Shown one piece after another: positions 52,370 through 62,410 of a stretch of DNA of 64,000 nucleotides. Origin of the DNA: Flavobacterium limicola (GTDB lineage Bacteria > Bacteroidota > Bacteroidia > Flavobacteriales > Flavobacteriaceae); assembly GCF_003634755.1 (NCBI RefSeq), contig NZ_RBXA01000001.1:930001-994000 (forward strand). Direction: 5' to 3'. The notes beneath the pieces are model-generated. The model made no database searches, had not been told where the DNA came from, and saw nothing but the letters and a program-made list of their open reading frames with translations. Position 1 is the stretch's first letter, and each line of letters begins with the position of its first letter. Made by a program: the position numbers and the translations under genes.

Positions 52370-54985
52370 TTATTCCTGTTGTACTTTAGGCTCTTCTGTT
52401 TTTTTCTTTTTATTAAACAATCCATTTAGTAATGCTGCGGCCTTAGCTTTTACTTCTTCCTTAGTTGCAGGCGTTGCGGGAGTAGCCGTTTTTGTAGTAT
52501 CACTTGGTTTCTTGTTTTTATTGATATAATCCGTCAAAGCCGAAGTTCCTTGTTTTACCAGTCTGTCTTTTTGTTGATTTACAAGCTGTGTAGTCAATTT
52601 AGTCACCGCACTATTGATGTCAGTTGTGATTTTTGGATTTGTAAAATTACCCACTAATACGGCATTTATAGGAAAGCTTTCTAATTTAGCAGCATCGGCA
52701 GCAGATAATTTTGCTATTAACGCATTTGCCTCTGAACCCAAATATTTAGCTGGAACATCAAATTTCAGATTGTAATTCATGCTTTGGTCAAAACCATGCG
52801 TTCCTCCAATAGTTGCTTTGATGTCTTTGTACTTGATGTCAAATGGTTTTACATTTACTTTTCCATCTTTGAACGTGATTGCCGCTTTCAAATCATTCAA
52901 ATTGATTTTGCTCACATCAATGAATTTCAAGTTTGAACCTAAAGCGGTCAATAAAGTCGAATTACTGGAGTTTACAGTCGTAGAAAGCAATTGTCCCAAT
53001 AGATCTCCAGTTAGCGTTTTCAAGTCTGGAGTAAATTCTGTTGCATCAAGATTTCCGTTCAATTTGATGCTTGAATTTAATTTTCCGTTGATGATTCCTG
53101 CAATTGGTGCAATTTTTTTCAACATATCCAGTTGGGTAAACGACTGAGCAATATCAACTTGATTTAATTTTAAATCCATATTGAAGACTGGCGTTTTTCC
53201 TTTTGTGGAAACAGCTCCATTTACTCCAATTGTTCCACCAAAAATAGATGTTTTTACATTTTCTAAAGTTACTTTTTCGTCTTTCACGATTAGTTTTCCC
53301 GAAACATCTTTCAGAGTCAAATTATCATATAAAACCGTAGTCGCTTTTGCGGTAAGCGTACAATTTAAGAAAGCAGGAATCTTCATGGCTTCCGCTTTTT
53401 TTGTTGTGGTTTTAGTGGTTTCACTGGTTGTCATAAAATCATCAACAGCCAATTGTTTGGAATTCATGTTGAAATTTCCTTTCAATTCTTGGTTTTTAAA
53501 TATAAATCCGTAAAAATTCTCTAAAACTCCCGTTACACTAATATCGCTTTTTCCTGTCGTTGCGTTCAGTTCTTTCAAATTGACTTGGCTAGGATTAAAC
53601 TGAACCAAAGCATTGCTGATATTCATTGTTTTGCCGTTTTCATCCACATAGTTGAAACCAGATAAACTCATAGTTCCCGCATTATTGATGTTTTGATACT
53701 GACTTTTCTCAACTGATTGCATGTCGAATTTTGTAGTCACGTCAGCCTTTAAAATTCCGGATAGTGGTTTGTCCAGCTTTATAGGATACGCTTTCGAAAG
53801 ATTGGCTAAATTGATAGTTCCTTTTAAAGCGGCATCAACGATTGCATTTTGAGTGATGTTCCTAATGTTGGCTTTCGCATTAAAAACATCTTGGTCAATT
53901 TTGAAAGAGAGCTTGTCCAGGTTGACATACGTGTCATTCAGAATCCCTGTTTCGTTGATGATTTTAGTGTCAATAACGATGTTTTGAACTGTTTTTGGTA
54001 AGTTAGGATATTTAAACGAAGCGTTATTGGAAGCGATTTCAATATTAAATTTTGGAACGCTCGTGTCAGAATACAAGCCTTTTGCAAAACCCACCACAGT
54101 AAAATCTCCGGTTGTTTTCACGTTGTCCAAACTCGATGCATACGCTGCGGGAATAATTCCCAAGAAATTTTTGAACGATGAAGTTGGGGTTTTAAATTTC
54201 AAATCGTACTGTTGACCCGCTTCCACCATTTGAATAAAACCATCAAATTCCAGCGGCAATTGATTGATTAATGCTTTATTTTCTTTGAAGGTATATTTGC
54301 TTTTTTCTAAATCAATTCCCAAAACGGCGTCCAGGGTCAAAGCAACATTATTCATGTAATTGACTTTGTCCATATCCAGTGATACTTTTGCAGTTGATTT
54401 GGTAACCAAATCCAATTTTTGCGCTGCAAAATCTCCTACACCTTCATGATTTATGCTGTCAATTACCATTTTGATTTTAGAACTTTCGTCAAAGTACCGA
54501 AACTTAAAATTCTCAATTTTATACTCTTGGATTTTTAAGGATAACGGACTGCTTTTCCCATCGGCTGCAGTTTTTTCCTCTTTCAGAGCAATGTCGTAAT
54601 TCCCGATTCCGTCTTTATTGAATATGATATTGATTAATCCATTTTTCGATGTGATTCCGTCAATAGATAATGCTTCATTTTTACCTTTAAAAAGTTCTTT
54701 GATAGACATTTTTAAATTCAATTCGCCTAGTGAAATCAGAGTGTCACCTTCAAAAGGAGCTTTGTTTATAATGACTAATTTTTCTAATGTTACATTCGCA
54801 TTTGGAAAATTTTTGAATAAGCTTAAATCCGCTTCTGCAAAAGAGACTCTGGCATCTACTTTGGCATTGATAGCTTCAGAAATTTTAGCTTTTATTTGAT
54901 CTTTAAACAAATAAGGCGCGGCAAATAAAGTTATGACGAGCAGGATAAACAGTATTCCGATGATTTTTAAAACTTTCTTTAGCAT
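52370..54985 (-). CDS. AsmA-family protein
   Basis: This is an 871-residue inner-membrane protein with one N-terminal helix (VLKIIGILFILLVITLFAAPYLF) and a long periplasmic part of repeated beta strands, as in AsmA/TamB-type lipid-transfer proteins. Two AsmA-like regions are seen (about residues 25-330 and 520-800). A Lys/Thr/Pro-rich linker and a coiled tail (KEEVKAKAAALLNGLFNKKKK) end the protein. It probably moves phospholipids or affects outer-membrane assembly. It stands alone on the minus strand between terminators. Confidence 0.85.
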   Translation of the reverse strand: MLKKVLKIIGILFILLVITLFAAPYLFKDQIKAKISEAINAKVDARVSFAEADLSLFKNFPNANVTLEKLVIINKAPFEGDTLISLGELNLKMSIKELFKGKNEALSIDGITSKNGLINIIFNKDGIGNYDIALKEEKTAADGKSSPLSLKIQEYKIENFKFRYFDESSKIKMVIDSINHEGVGDFAAQKLDLVTKSTAKVSLDMDKVNYMNNVALTLDAVLGIDLEKSKYTFKENKALINQLPLEFDGFIQMVEAGQQYDLKFKTPTSSFKNFLGIIPAAYASSLDNVKTTGDFTVVGFAKGLYSDTSVPKFNIEIASNNASFKYPNLPKTVQNIVIDTKIINETGILNDTYVNLDKLSFKIDQDVFNAKANIRNITQNAIVDAALKGTINLANLSKAYPIKLDKPLSGILKADVTTKFDMQSVEKSQYQNINNAGTMSLSGFNYVDENGKTMNISNALVQFNPSQVNLKELNATTGKSDISVTGVLENFYGFIFKNQELKGNFNMNSKQLAVDDFMTTSETTKTTTKKAEAMKIPAFLNCTLTAKATTVLYDNLTLKDVSGKLIVKDEKVTLENVKTSIFGGTIGVNGAVSTKGKTPVFNMDLKLNQVDIAQSFTQLDMLKKIAPIAGIINGKLNSSIKLNGNLDATEFTPDLKTLTGDLLGQLLSTTVNSSNSTLLTALGSNLKFIDVSKINLNDLKAAITFKDGKVNVKPFDIKYKDIKATIGGTHGFDQSMNYNLKFDVPAKYLGSEANALIAKLSAADAAKLESFPINAVLVGNFTNPKITTDINSAVTKLTTQLVNQQKDRLVKQGTSALTDYINKNKKPSDTTKTATPATPATKEEVKAKAAALLNGLFNKKKKTEEPKVQQE

Positions 54986-55111
54986 AATTTGATTGTCTTT
55001 AGATTTATAAGTTTAGCAAAAATGGTGCCTTGTATTCTTTACAAAAATAGTATTTTTATGACAGCATATCTTTTGTGGGGTTTTTATAAATAATAATTTA
55101 ACTTTAATGTA

Positions 55112-55150
55112 TAAAAAAAAATCCGTTTAAGCATGTGCAAAAACGGATTT
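55112..55150 (-). terminator. Terminator of sppA
   Basis: On the minus strand AAATCCGTTT and AAACGGATTT arms are followed by a long T run. Confidence 0.85.
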
Positions 55151-55174
55151 AGTATAAAAGCTTTTATTGTTTAT

Positions 55175-56935
55175 TTAATGCATGTTGATTTCAAATGGCA
55201 TTATGGCTTGTACCCCTTTTCTGGCTTGCAGTTTTTTTATTTCCTGCATGATACGGTAATTCTCTTCCCCAATTTCTTCTTTTATAAAGTCAGCTTTTGA
55301 TTTTGCAAAAGGAAGATTAGCTAAAAGATCATCGAAATTTTTCTCGTATTCCGGATAATTTTGGGTGCTGTAACTTTTTGTTTTTGCCAAAGAAGCTGCT
55401 TTTGCAATAGCGTCATCAAGACCTCCAATTTTATCTACAAGTCCAATTTTCAAAGCCTCTGAACCTGTCCAAACTCTTCCTTGTGCGATAGCATCTACTT
55501 GTGCAAATGTCATTTTTCTTCCTTCGGCCACATGCGTTACAAAAGTTTTATAAATGTGTTCCACTCCTTCTAAGGTAACGGCTTTGAAGTTTTCATCTAT
55601 TGGAACAAAAGGGCTATAATTAGCGGAATTTTCATGGGTTTTCACTTGTTCTGTATAGATTCCGATTTTAGTAGCTAATGGGGTAAAGTTTGGTAATATT
55701 CCAAAAACACCAATAGAACCCGTGATTGTATTTTCTTCGGCAAAGATAGTATTGGCATTACAAGCAATATAATAGCCTCCTGAAGCAGCGTAATTACCCA
55801 TAGAAACGACTACTGGTTTTACTTTTTTAGTCAATTCAACTTCTCTCCAAATTAAATCTGAGGTCAAAGCACTTCCGCCCGGGCTGTCAATGCGGAGTAC
55901 AATAGCTTTTACATTTTTGTTTTTTCGTGCTTCTTGTAACGAACGGCGCATAGAACCTTCTCCAATTACATTCACATCACCTTCGCCACCCATAATTTCT
56001 CCTTGCGCATAAATAATGGCGATTTCGTCTTTACTGTCAAAAGTTTGTGATGTTGTAGCTACTTTTTGAGCATAATCTACAACAGATACTTTATTGTAGT
56101 CTTCGTCATTGGTTACTTTAAGCGCTTTACGAATAGCATTGTGATACACATCTTCATATGCAATAATATCAATTAATTTTTGGGATTTTGCCATTTCTGG
56201 AGTTCGAGCAAGAAGTCCATTAGCAATTTCATTCAATTTAGCGACAGATATATTTCTGCTTTTTGAAATGTCAGCGGTTATGGAATTCCAAACTGAATTT
56301 AATAATGCGGTAGTTTGCTCTCTGTTGGCATCACTCATTTTATTTTCTAAAAATGGCTCTACAGCACTTTTATATTTTCCGTGACGGATGACTTCCATTT
56401 TTAATCCTGATTTTTCCTGAAAATTTTTAAAGAACATAATTTCAGATGACAATCCCTTGAAGTCCATTTCTCCTACTGGATTGATGTAAATTGGGCTGGC
56501 AACAGAATTTAGATAGTATTCTTTTTGTGAATACGAATTGGCATATGCCATGACGAATTTGCCTGATTTTTTAAAGCTTTCCAGGGCATCTCTCAGCGCT
56601 TTACTTTGTGCCATACCTAATGATGAAGCATTGTTTAGGATAGAAATACCTTTAATGTCGGTATCTGTTTTTGCTTCTTCGATAGCATTAATAATGTCTG
56701 ATAAACCTACTTTTTTGTTTTCTGAAAAAATAGTCATCCAAGGATCTTTGTATTTTCCGGCATAATCGTTTCTGATGTCTTCCAGATTCAATTCAATCAC
56801 AGAATTGTTTTTCACTGTAACGCCTTCAGATTCACCGCCAAAAATGGTTCCAATGAGGATGATCCCAAAAAAGAACAACATGAAAAAAACAAAAATACCT
56901 ATAATGGTAGCCAATACATTTCCTAAAAATTTCAT
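55175..56935 (-). CDS. sppA: Signal peptide peptidase SppA (long form)
   Basis: SppA cuts left-over signal peptides in the inner membrane. The 586-residue protein has an N-terminal helix and two ClpP-like halves, as in the 67-kDa type. The serine nucleophile is in GNYAASGGYYIACNA (about residue 400) and the lysine partner lies in the first half, as in E. coli SppA; DSPGGSALTSDLIW precedes it. The protein ends in a basic, cytoplasm-like tail. A terminator follows. Confidence 0.93.
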   Translation of the reverse strand: MKFLGNVLATIIGIFVFFMLFFFGIILIGTIFGGESEGVTVKNNSVIELNLEDIRNDYAGKYKDPWMTIFSENKKVGLSDIINAIEEAKTDTDIKGISILNNASSLGMAQSKALRDALESFKKSGKFVMAYANSYSQKEYYLNSVASPIYINPVGEMDFKGLSSEIMFFKNFQEKSGLKMEVIRHGKYKSAVEPFLENKMSDANREQTTALLNSVWNSITADISKSRNISVAKLNEIANGLLARTPEMAKSQKLIDIIAYEDVYHNAIRKALKVTNDEDYNKVSVVDYAQKVATTSQTFDSKDEIAIIYAQGEIMGGEGDVNVIGEGSMRRSLQEARKNKNVKAIVLRIDSPGGSALTSDLIWREVELTKKVKPVVVSMGNYAASGGYYIACNANTIFAEENTITGSIGVFGILPNFTPLATKIGIYTEQVKTHENSANYSPFVPIDENFKAVTLEGVEHIYKTFVTHVAEGRKMTFAQVDAIAQGRVWTGSEALKIGLVDKIGGLDDAIAKAASLAKTKSYSTQNYPEYEKNFDDLLANLPFAKSKADFIKEEIGEENYRIMQEIKKLQARKGVQAIMPFEINMH

Positions 56936-57073
56936 AATTATATTTTTTTAATAAGTCGCATAAAACATAGAAATGTTACAAACAATAGTTTAGAATTTCT
57001 ATGTTTAAATATCAACAGAGGATACAAATATATTGCTTATTCTAAAATTCTTTTAGTTAATTTGCACCTAATT

Positions 57074-58210
57074 ATGAAATCACAACATCAGGTCATTTTA
57101 TCGATAGGAAGCAATCAAGGCAATCGTTTAGAAAATATTGAGCATTGCTTGGAATTGATACACCAGGAAATTGGTACGGTTCTCAAAGTTTCCAAATTAT
57201 ACGAAACTCCAGCTTGGGGTTTTGAAAGTGATGCTTTTTATAATTGTGCTTTGGTTTTGCATACTTTTTCCTCTGCTCATAAAATTTTGGCTCAGGTTTT
57301 AAAAATAGAAAAAAGATTGGGTCGCTTGCGCAATAAAACTCAAGAATACCAATCACGTACCATTGATATTGATTTGATTGCTTTTGATTCAGAAATTATT
57401 ACTACGGAAAAACTCCAAATTCCACATCCCTTAATGCAAAATAGGAATTTTGTTTTGTTGCCCATTCAGGATTTGAATTTAGATTGGAAACATCCCATTC
57501 TTCAAAAAAACATTTCGGAATTATTAGCTTTGTCACCAGATGAAAGTGTTTGTACAGTAGTTCAGAATTTGGTTAATCCTTTGCAAAATATTCCGCTGGA
57601 ACAATTTAATTATGTCGCCTTTGAAGGAAATATTGGCGCGGGAAAAACAACGTTGGCAACAAAAATTTCCGAGGATTTCAATGCGAAAACAGTATTGGAA
57701 CGTTTTGCTGATAATCCTTTTTTACCCAAATTTTATAAAGATCAAAACCGCTACGCTTTTCCACTTGAAATGTCTTTTTTAGCAGACAGATACCAACAAT
57801 TATCAGATGATTTAGCACAATTTGATTTGTTTAAAGATTTTCTGGTTGCCGATTATCATATTTTTAAATCCTTGATTTTTGCCAAAATAACATTGGCGGA
57901 AGATGAATATCGTTTGTACCGAAATCTCTTTGATATCATTTACAGAGAGATGCCAAAACCGGATTTGTACATTTATTTGTACCAAAATTCAGAAAGGCTT
58001 TTGCAAAATATTAAAAAACGCGGCAGAAGCTACGAACAAAAAATTCCTGCTGAATATTTGGATAAAATCAATAGCGGTTATCTGGATTATATCAAATCTC
58101 AAACTGATTTGAATGTGTTGATTATAGATGTTTCGGATCGTGATTTTGTAAAAAATCAAGAAGATTATTTGTATATTTTAGATGAAATACGGAATAAGAT
58201 TAATCAATAA
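57074..58210 (+). CDS. folK: FolK-deoxynucleoside kinase fusion
   Basis: Residues 1-160 are HPPK (FolK), which adds pyrophosphate to hydroxymethyl-dihydropterin in folate synthesis: VILSIGSNQGNRLENIE at the start, RTIDIDLIAFD (about residue 95) and IPHPLMQNRNFVLLP. Residues about 180-378 are a deoxynucleoside kinase with P-loop FEGNIGAGKTTLATK and ERFADNPFLPKFY. The two activities are not in one pathway; the fusion is known in Bacteroidota. ATG 57074 is chosen over TTG 57062, since the conserved strand begins right after it. Confidence 0.93.
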   Translation: MKSQHQVILSIGSNQGNRLENIEHCLELIHQEIGTVLKVSKLYETPAWGFESDAFYNCALVLHTFSSAHKILAQVLKIEKRLGRLRNKTQEYQSRTIDIDLIAFDSEIITTEKLQIPHPLMQNRNFVLLPIQDLNLDWKHPILQKNISELLALSPDESVCTVVQNLVNPLQNIPLEQFNYVAFEGNIGAGKTTLATKISEDFNAKTVLERFADNPFLPKFYKDQNRYAFPLEMSFLADRYQQLSDDLAQFDLFKDFLVADYHIFKSLIFAKITLAEDEYRLYRNLFDIIYREMPKPDLYIYLYQNSERLLQNIKKRGRSYEQKIPAEYLDKINSGYLDYIKSQTDLNVLIIDVSDRDFVKNQEDYLYILDEIRNKINQ

Positions 58211-58229
58211 CTTTCTACTATTTTAAAGA

Positions 58230-58760
58230 TTAGTCGTTAAACTGCTTAAATAAATCCCAAACTACAATTCCTGCACTTACTGATATATTCAAAGAATGTT
58301 TGGTTCCTAATTGCGGAATTTCAATACAGCCATCACATAACGCAACTGCTTCTTGAGAAACGCCATGTACTTCGTTTCCAAAAACTAAAGCGTATTTTTT
58401 ATTTTTTTCAACTTTAAAATTTTGAAGAAAAACCGCACTTTCTACTTGTTCAATGGCAAGAGTAATAATGCCTTCTGTTTTTAAATTTTCAATGACGTGA
58501 ATAACACTTTCATGATGTTCCCAGGCTACAGTCTCAGTTGCGCCAAGCGCTGTTTTGTGGATTTCTTTGTTTGGAGGAGTAGCCGTGATGCCACATAAGT
58601 ATATTTTTTCGATCAAAAAGGCATCGGCAGTTCTAAAGACAGAGCCAATATTGTGTAAACTGCGGATGTCATCCAGCACCAAAATAAGAGGTGTTTTTTC
58701 GGATTCTTTAAAGGTTTCAATGGATTTCCTGTCTAGTTCGCTGTTTTCTAGCTTTCTCAT
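58230..58760 (-). CDS. SPOUT-family RNA methyltransferase (TrmH type)
   Basis: This 176-residue protein is a SpoU/TrmH-type 2'-O-methyltransferase without an extra RNA-binding domain. Family motifs are LDDIRSLHNIGSVFRTADAF (motif 1, about residues 30-49), VFGNEVHGVS (motif 2, about residue 128) and SLNISVSAGIVVWDLF (motif 3). Its RNA target cannot be told. Confidence 0.92.
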   Translation of the reverse strand: MRKLENSELDRKSIETFKESEKTPLILVLDDIRSLHNIGSVFRTADAFLIEKIYLCGITATPPNKEIHKTALGATETVAWEHHESVIHVIENLKTEGIITLAIEQVESAVFLQNFKVEKNKKYALVFGNEVHGVSQEAVALCDGCIEIPQLGTKHSLNISVSAGIVVWDLFKQFND

Positions 58761-58776
58761 ATTTTGTCAATTATTC

Positions 58777-58812
58777 AAAAAAAAAGCTTCCGAAGTTAAT
58801 GGAAGCTTTTTT
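58777..58812 (-). terminator. Terminator of the DUF1573 gene
   Basis: AAAAAAGCTTCC and GGAAGCTTTTTT enclose a 9-base loop and lie 18 bases after the DUF1573 stop. Confidence 0.85.
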
Positions 58813-58829
58813 GTGTATTCGTTTAAAAT

Positions 58830-59276
58830 TTAGCTTTTTGAAGATGATTCAGCAGCTAAAACATTTCCTTTTATCGTAAGTGTTTTGTTAGGAACAGTGG
58901 CGTTAGTTGTTAATGTTACTGTTTTAGTAAATGGTTGACCCCCTCTTGAAGTGTCGTATTTTACTCCAATAACTCCTTTTGCACCTGGAGCAATTGGCTC
59001 TTTTGGATACGTTGGGACAGTACAGCCACAAGAACCTTGAGCGTTAGTAATTATTAAAGGTTTGTTTCCGTTATTAGTGAAAATAAATTCACGTTTCCCA
59101 TCAGAATTGTGTGCAACGGTTCCGTAGTCAATAGTTTCAGTTACAAAAACCATTCCTGCGCCATTCACTTTTGCAAGTTTCGCACTAGTAGCTTTTACTT
59201 TTTTTGATGTTTCTTGTGCATTAGAAGTAGTAACTCCTAAAACAACTAGCATAGCTAAAGCAATTATTTTTTTCAT
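58830..59276 (-). CDS. DUF1573 exported protein
   Basis: This 148-residue protein has a signal peptide (KKIIALAMLVVLGVTTSNAQ) and one DUF1573 domain (about residues 45-140) of immunoglobulin-like type with the hallmark GSCGCTVPTYPKEPIAPG. The family is abundant in Bacteroidota with unknown function. A -7-like TAGATTTG lies upstream on the minus strand at 59308-59301. It is divergent from mutS. Confidence 0.9.
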   Translation of the reverse strand: MKKIIALAMLVVLGVTTSNAQETSKKVKATSAKLAKVNGAGMVFVTETIDYGTVAHNSDGKREFIFTNNGNKPLIITNAQGSCGCTVPTYPKEPIAPGAKGVIGVKYDTSRGGQPFTKTVTLTTNATVPNKTLTIKGNVLAAESSSKS

Positions 59277-59432
59277 GTGTGTTTTAATTTAAAATATTCA
59301 CAAATCTAAATAAAAAATAGAAATTATGACTTAAATCTTTCTTAAAATAGTTTAATTTTTTGAACTCCTTATTTATTTGTTTTAAAATCTATAAATTCGC
59401 TGATATTTTTTCATTTTTTAATACAAATACAA

Positions 59433-62039
59433 TTGGCATCTAAAGATAAAGTAGTTAAGGAAACTCCGTTAATGAAGCAGTACAATGAAATAAAAAGAAA
59501 GTATCCTGATGCTTGTCTTTTGTTTCGCGTCGGGGATTTTTATGAGACATTTGGAGAAGACGCGGTTCGTGCTTCAAAAATATTAGGAATTGTCTTGACT
59601 AAACGCGGAGCGGGTTCTGAGACCGAGACGGCTTTGGCCGGTTTTCCGCATCATTCCTTGAATACCTATTTACCAAAATTAGTCAAAGCGGGACTTCGAG
59701 TAGCCATTTGTGATCAACTTGAAGATCCAAAAATGACCAAAACCATCGTAAAACGCGGTGTTACGGAACTGGTGACTCCTGGTGTTTCTATGAATGATGA
59801 GGTTTTGCAGTCTAAAACGAATAACTTTTTAGCTTCGGTTTACTTTGCCAATAAATCTATAGGAATTTCATTTTTGGATGTTTCCACCGGAGAGTTTTTA
59901 ACAGCGCAAGGCAATGCAGAATATATCGACAAACTGTTGCAGAATTTTAATCCAAGTGAGGTTTTGATTCCAAAAAACAATAAAAATGATTTTCGGGAAA
60001 TTTTCGGTGAGGACTATCATAGTTTTTACTTGGAAGATTGGATTTACAAAGAGGATTATGCATTTGAAACACTTACCAAGCATTTTCAAACGGTTTCCCT
60101 AAAAGGATTTGGAATCGAAGAATTGAAAGAGGGAATTATTGCTTCGGGAGCCATTTTGTATTATTTATCCGAAACGCAGCATAATAAAGTGCAGCATATA
60201 ACAGCAATTCAACGTATTGCTGAAGATGCTTATGTCTGGATGGATCGTTTTACGATTCGAAATTTGGAATTGTATCATAGTTATAATCCAAATGCGGTGA
60301 CACTTCTCGATGTGATTGATAAAACGCTTTCGCCAATGGGCGGACGATTGTTAAAAAGGTGGTTGGCATTGCCATTGAAAGACAGTGCTAAAATAAAAAG
60401 TCGTCATCAAGTGGTTTCGTATTTAAAAGAAAATCAGGAGGTGCTGAAAAATATTCAGAATCAAATCAAGCAAATTTCTGACTTGGAACGTTTGATTTCA
60501 AAAATTGCAGCCGGGAAAGTATCCCCTCGCGAAGTAGTTTATCTAAAAGAATCATTGGATGCCATTATTCCAATAAAAACTTTGGCGTTAGAAAGTCCGC
60601 AAGAAGCCGTAAAAGTAATTGGTGACAGTTTACACAGTTGCGAATTGTTGCGCGAAAAAATCAAAACCGTTTTAAATCAAGATGCGCCTGTGGCTATTGC
60701 CAAAGGAAACGCGATTGCCAAAGGAATCAATGCTGAATTAGATGAGTTGCGTGCAATATCAACTTCTGGAAAAGAATTCCTGGAAGGAATCGAAAAACGA
60801 GAATCACAACTGACAGGAATCTCTTCGTTGAAAATTTCTTTTAATAACGTTTTTGGATATTACATTGAAGTTAGGAACATGCACAAGGATAAAGTTCCTG
60901 CGGAATGGATTCGAAAACAAACTTTGGTAAATGCGGAACGTTACATTACGGAGGAATTAAAAGAATATGAAACTAAAATTCTTGGCGCCGAAGAGAAAAT
61001 TCATAAAATAGAAGTAGAATTATTTGAACAATTAGTGAGCTGGATCGCTACGTATATTAAGCCAGTTCAAATGAATGCTAATTTGGTGGCGCAACTGGAT
61101 TGTTTGTGCTCTTTTGCGCAATTGGCTATCGAGAATAAATATGTTTGTCCTGAACTAGACGAAACATTTGAACTGGAAATCAAAAATGGAAGACATCCTG
61201 TTATCGAAAAACAATTGCCTGTTGGTATGCCTTATATAGCCAATGATGTTTTCTTGGATAGAGAAACGCAGCAATTGATTATGATAACGGGGCCTAATAT
61301 GTCTGGAAAGTCAGCTATTTTGCGTCAAACGGCTTTAATTGTGCTGTTATCTCAAATGGGGAGTTTTGTTCCGGCAGAAAGCGTGAGAATGGGAATTGTG
61401 GATAAAATATTCACCAGAGTAGGAGCGAGCGATAATATTTCGATGGGAGAATCTACTTTTATGGTCGAAATGAACGAAACTGCTTCTATCTTGAACAATA
61501 TTTCTGATAGGAGTTTAGTGCTTTTAGATGAGATTGGAAGAGGAACGAGTACGTATGACGGGATTTCTATCGCATGGGCAATTGCAGAATTTTTACACGA
61601 ACATCCTTCACAACCGAAGATATTGTTTGCAACGCATTACCACGAGTTGAATGAAATGAGTGAATCGTTGCCTAGAATTCAGAATTACAATGTGGCTGTC
61701 AAAGAATTGAAAGATACAGTACTTTTTATTCGAAAATTGGTAAAAGGAGGAAGCGCGCATAGTTTTGGAATACATGTGGCGAAGATGGCCGGAATGCCTC
61801 AGATTGTGATTTTGAAAGCGCAAAAGCTTTTAAAGAAATTAGAAAAAAATCATTCCAGCGATGCGTTGAACGGAATTAAAGCCGCTAAAGATGAGATGCA
61901 AATGAGTTTCTTTAATCTGGACGATCCTTTATTGGAAGAAATCAAGGAAGAGATTTTAAATTTAGATATAAATACCATAACTCCAATGGAGGCGTTGATG
62001 AAACTCAATGAAATTAAAAGAATGTTGACCAGAAAATAA
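59433..62039 (+). CDS. mutS: DNA mismatch repair protein MutS
   Basis: MutS binds mismatches and starts repair with MutL. The 868-residue protein has the mismatch-reading motif VGDFYETFGEDA (about residue 33, Phe and Glu that insert at the mismatch), the connector, lever and clamp regions, and the ATPase with Walker A GPNMSGKSAILRQT (about residue 620) and LLDEIGRGTSTYDG. It starts at TTG 59433. Two tRNA genes follow. Confidence 0.97.
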   Translation: MASKDKVVKETPLMKQYNEIKRKYPDACLLFRVGDFYETFGEDAVRASKILGIVLTKRGAGSETETALAGFPHHSLNTYLPKLVKAGLRVAICDQLEDPKMTKTIVKRGVTELVTPGVSMNDEVLQSKTNNFLASVYFANKSIGISFLDVSTGEFLTAQGNAEYIDKLLQNFNPSEVLIPKNNKNDFREIFGEDYHSFYLEDWIYKEDYAFETLTKHFQTVSLKGFGIEELKEGIIASGAILYYLSETQHNKVQHITAIQRIAEDAYVWMDRFTIRNLELYHSYNPNAVTLLDVIDKTLSPMGGRLLKRWLALPLKDSAKIKSRHQVVSYLKENQEVLKNIQNQIKQISDLERLISKIAAGKVSPREVVYLKESLDAIIPIKTLALESPQEAVKVIGDSLHSCELLREKIKTVLNQDAPVAIAKGNAIAKGINAELDELRAISTSGKEFLEGIEKRESQLTGISSLKISFNNVFGYYIEVRNMHKDKVPAEWIRKQTLVNAERYITEELKEYETKILGAEEKIHKIEVELFEQLVSWIATYIKPVQMNANLVAQLDCLCSFAQLAIENKYVCPELDETFELEIKNGRHPVIEKQLPVGMPYIANDVFLDRETQQLIMITGPNMSGKSAILRQTALIVLLSQMGSFVPAESVRMGIVDKIFTRVGASDNISMGESTFMVEMNETASILNNISDRSLVLLDEIGRGTSTYDGISIAWAIAEFLHEHPSQPKILFATHYHELNEMSESLPRIQNYNVAVKELKDTVLFIRKLVKGGSAHSFGIHVAKMAGMPQIVILKAQKLLKKLEKNHSSDALNGIKAAKDEMQMSFFNLDDPLLEEIKEEILNLDINTITPMEALMKLNEIKRMLTRK

Positions 62040-62106
62040 TTTATTTTTTTTAATCTATAGGTTATCAGAAGATTAACTTTTGCACATGATTTTTTTATAT
62101 AAAAGG

Positions 62107-62136
62107 CTTGTGTAATTCAATAAATGTCTTAAATTT
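62107..62136 (+). promoter_or_regulatory. Promoter of the tRNA-Gly/tRNA-Leu unit
   Basis: TTG (62107-62109) and TAAATTTG (62129-62136) are 19 bases apart, about 50 bases ahead of tRNA-Gly. Confidence 0.65.
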
Positions 62137-62185
62137 GCATCCGCAATACAGAACAAGTATTGCGGTTCTTTTAAGAATTGATAAT

Positions 62186-62261
62186 GCGAAAATAGCTCAG
62201 TTGGTAGAGCGCGACCTTGCCAAGGTCGAGGTCGCGGGTTCGAGCCCCGTTTTTCGCTCCA
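62186..62261 (+). tRNA. tRNA-Gly (anticodon GCC)
   Basis: The cloverleaf has acceptor GCGAAAA/TTTTCGC, anticodon stem GACCT/AGGTC with loop TTGCCAA, giving anticodon GCC (reads GGC/GGT). The T arm is GGGTTCGAGCCCC. CCA is encoded at 62259-62261. Confidence 0.97.
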
Positions 62262-62273
62262 ACACCACATAAT

Positions 62274-62359
62274 GCTCGGATGGTGAAATTGGTAGACACG
62301 CTGGACTTAAAATCCAGTGAACAGCAATGTTCGTGCGGGTTCAAGTCCCGCTCTGAGTA
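62274..62359 (+). tRNA. tRNA-Leu (anticodon TAA)
   Basis: An 86-base class II tRNA with acceptor GCTCGGA/TCTGAGT, anticodon stem CTGGA/TCCAG with loop CTTAAAA (anticodon TAA, reads TTA/TTG), a long variable arm (GAACAGCAATGTTC) and T arm GGGTTCAAGTCCC. CCA is not encoded. It follows tRNA-Gly after 12 bases. Its 3' end, with terminator, is repeated at 62724. Confidence 0.97.
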
Positions 62360-62398
62360 CTAAAAAAGCTTCAAACTATGTTTGGAGCTTTTTTTATT
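62348..62398 (+). repeat. 51-bp direct repeat, copy 1 (tRNA-Leu 3' end plus terminator)
   Basis: Begins CCGCTCTGAGTACTAAAAAA, inside tRNA-Leu, and runs through its terminator. Identical to 62724-62774 except for C/T at 62372. Confidence 0.95.
62361..62395 (+). terminator. Terminator of tRNA-Leu
   Basis: AAAAAGCTTCAAAC and TTTGGAGCTTTTTTT pair around a 4-base loop, with one G-T pair. Confidence 0.85.
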
Positions 62399-62410
62399 AA
62401 AAATTTTTAA

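Noticed and set aside
62073..62270. 65-codon minus-strand frame
   Set aside because: It is antisense to tRNA-Gly and its promoter; the Arg/Pro-rich part is tRNA sequence.
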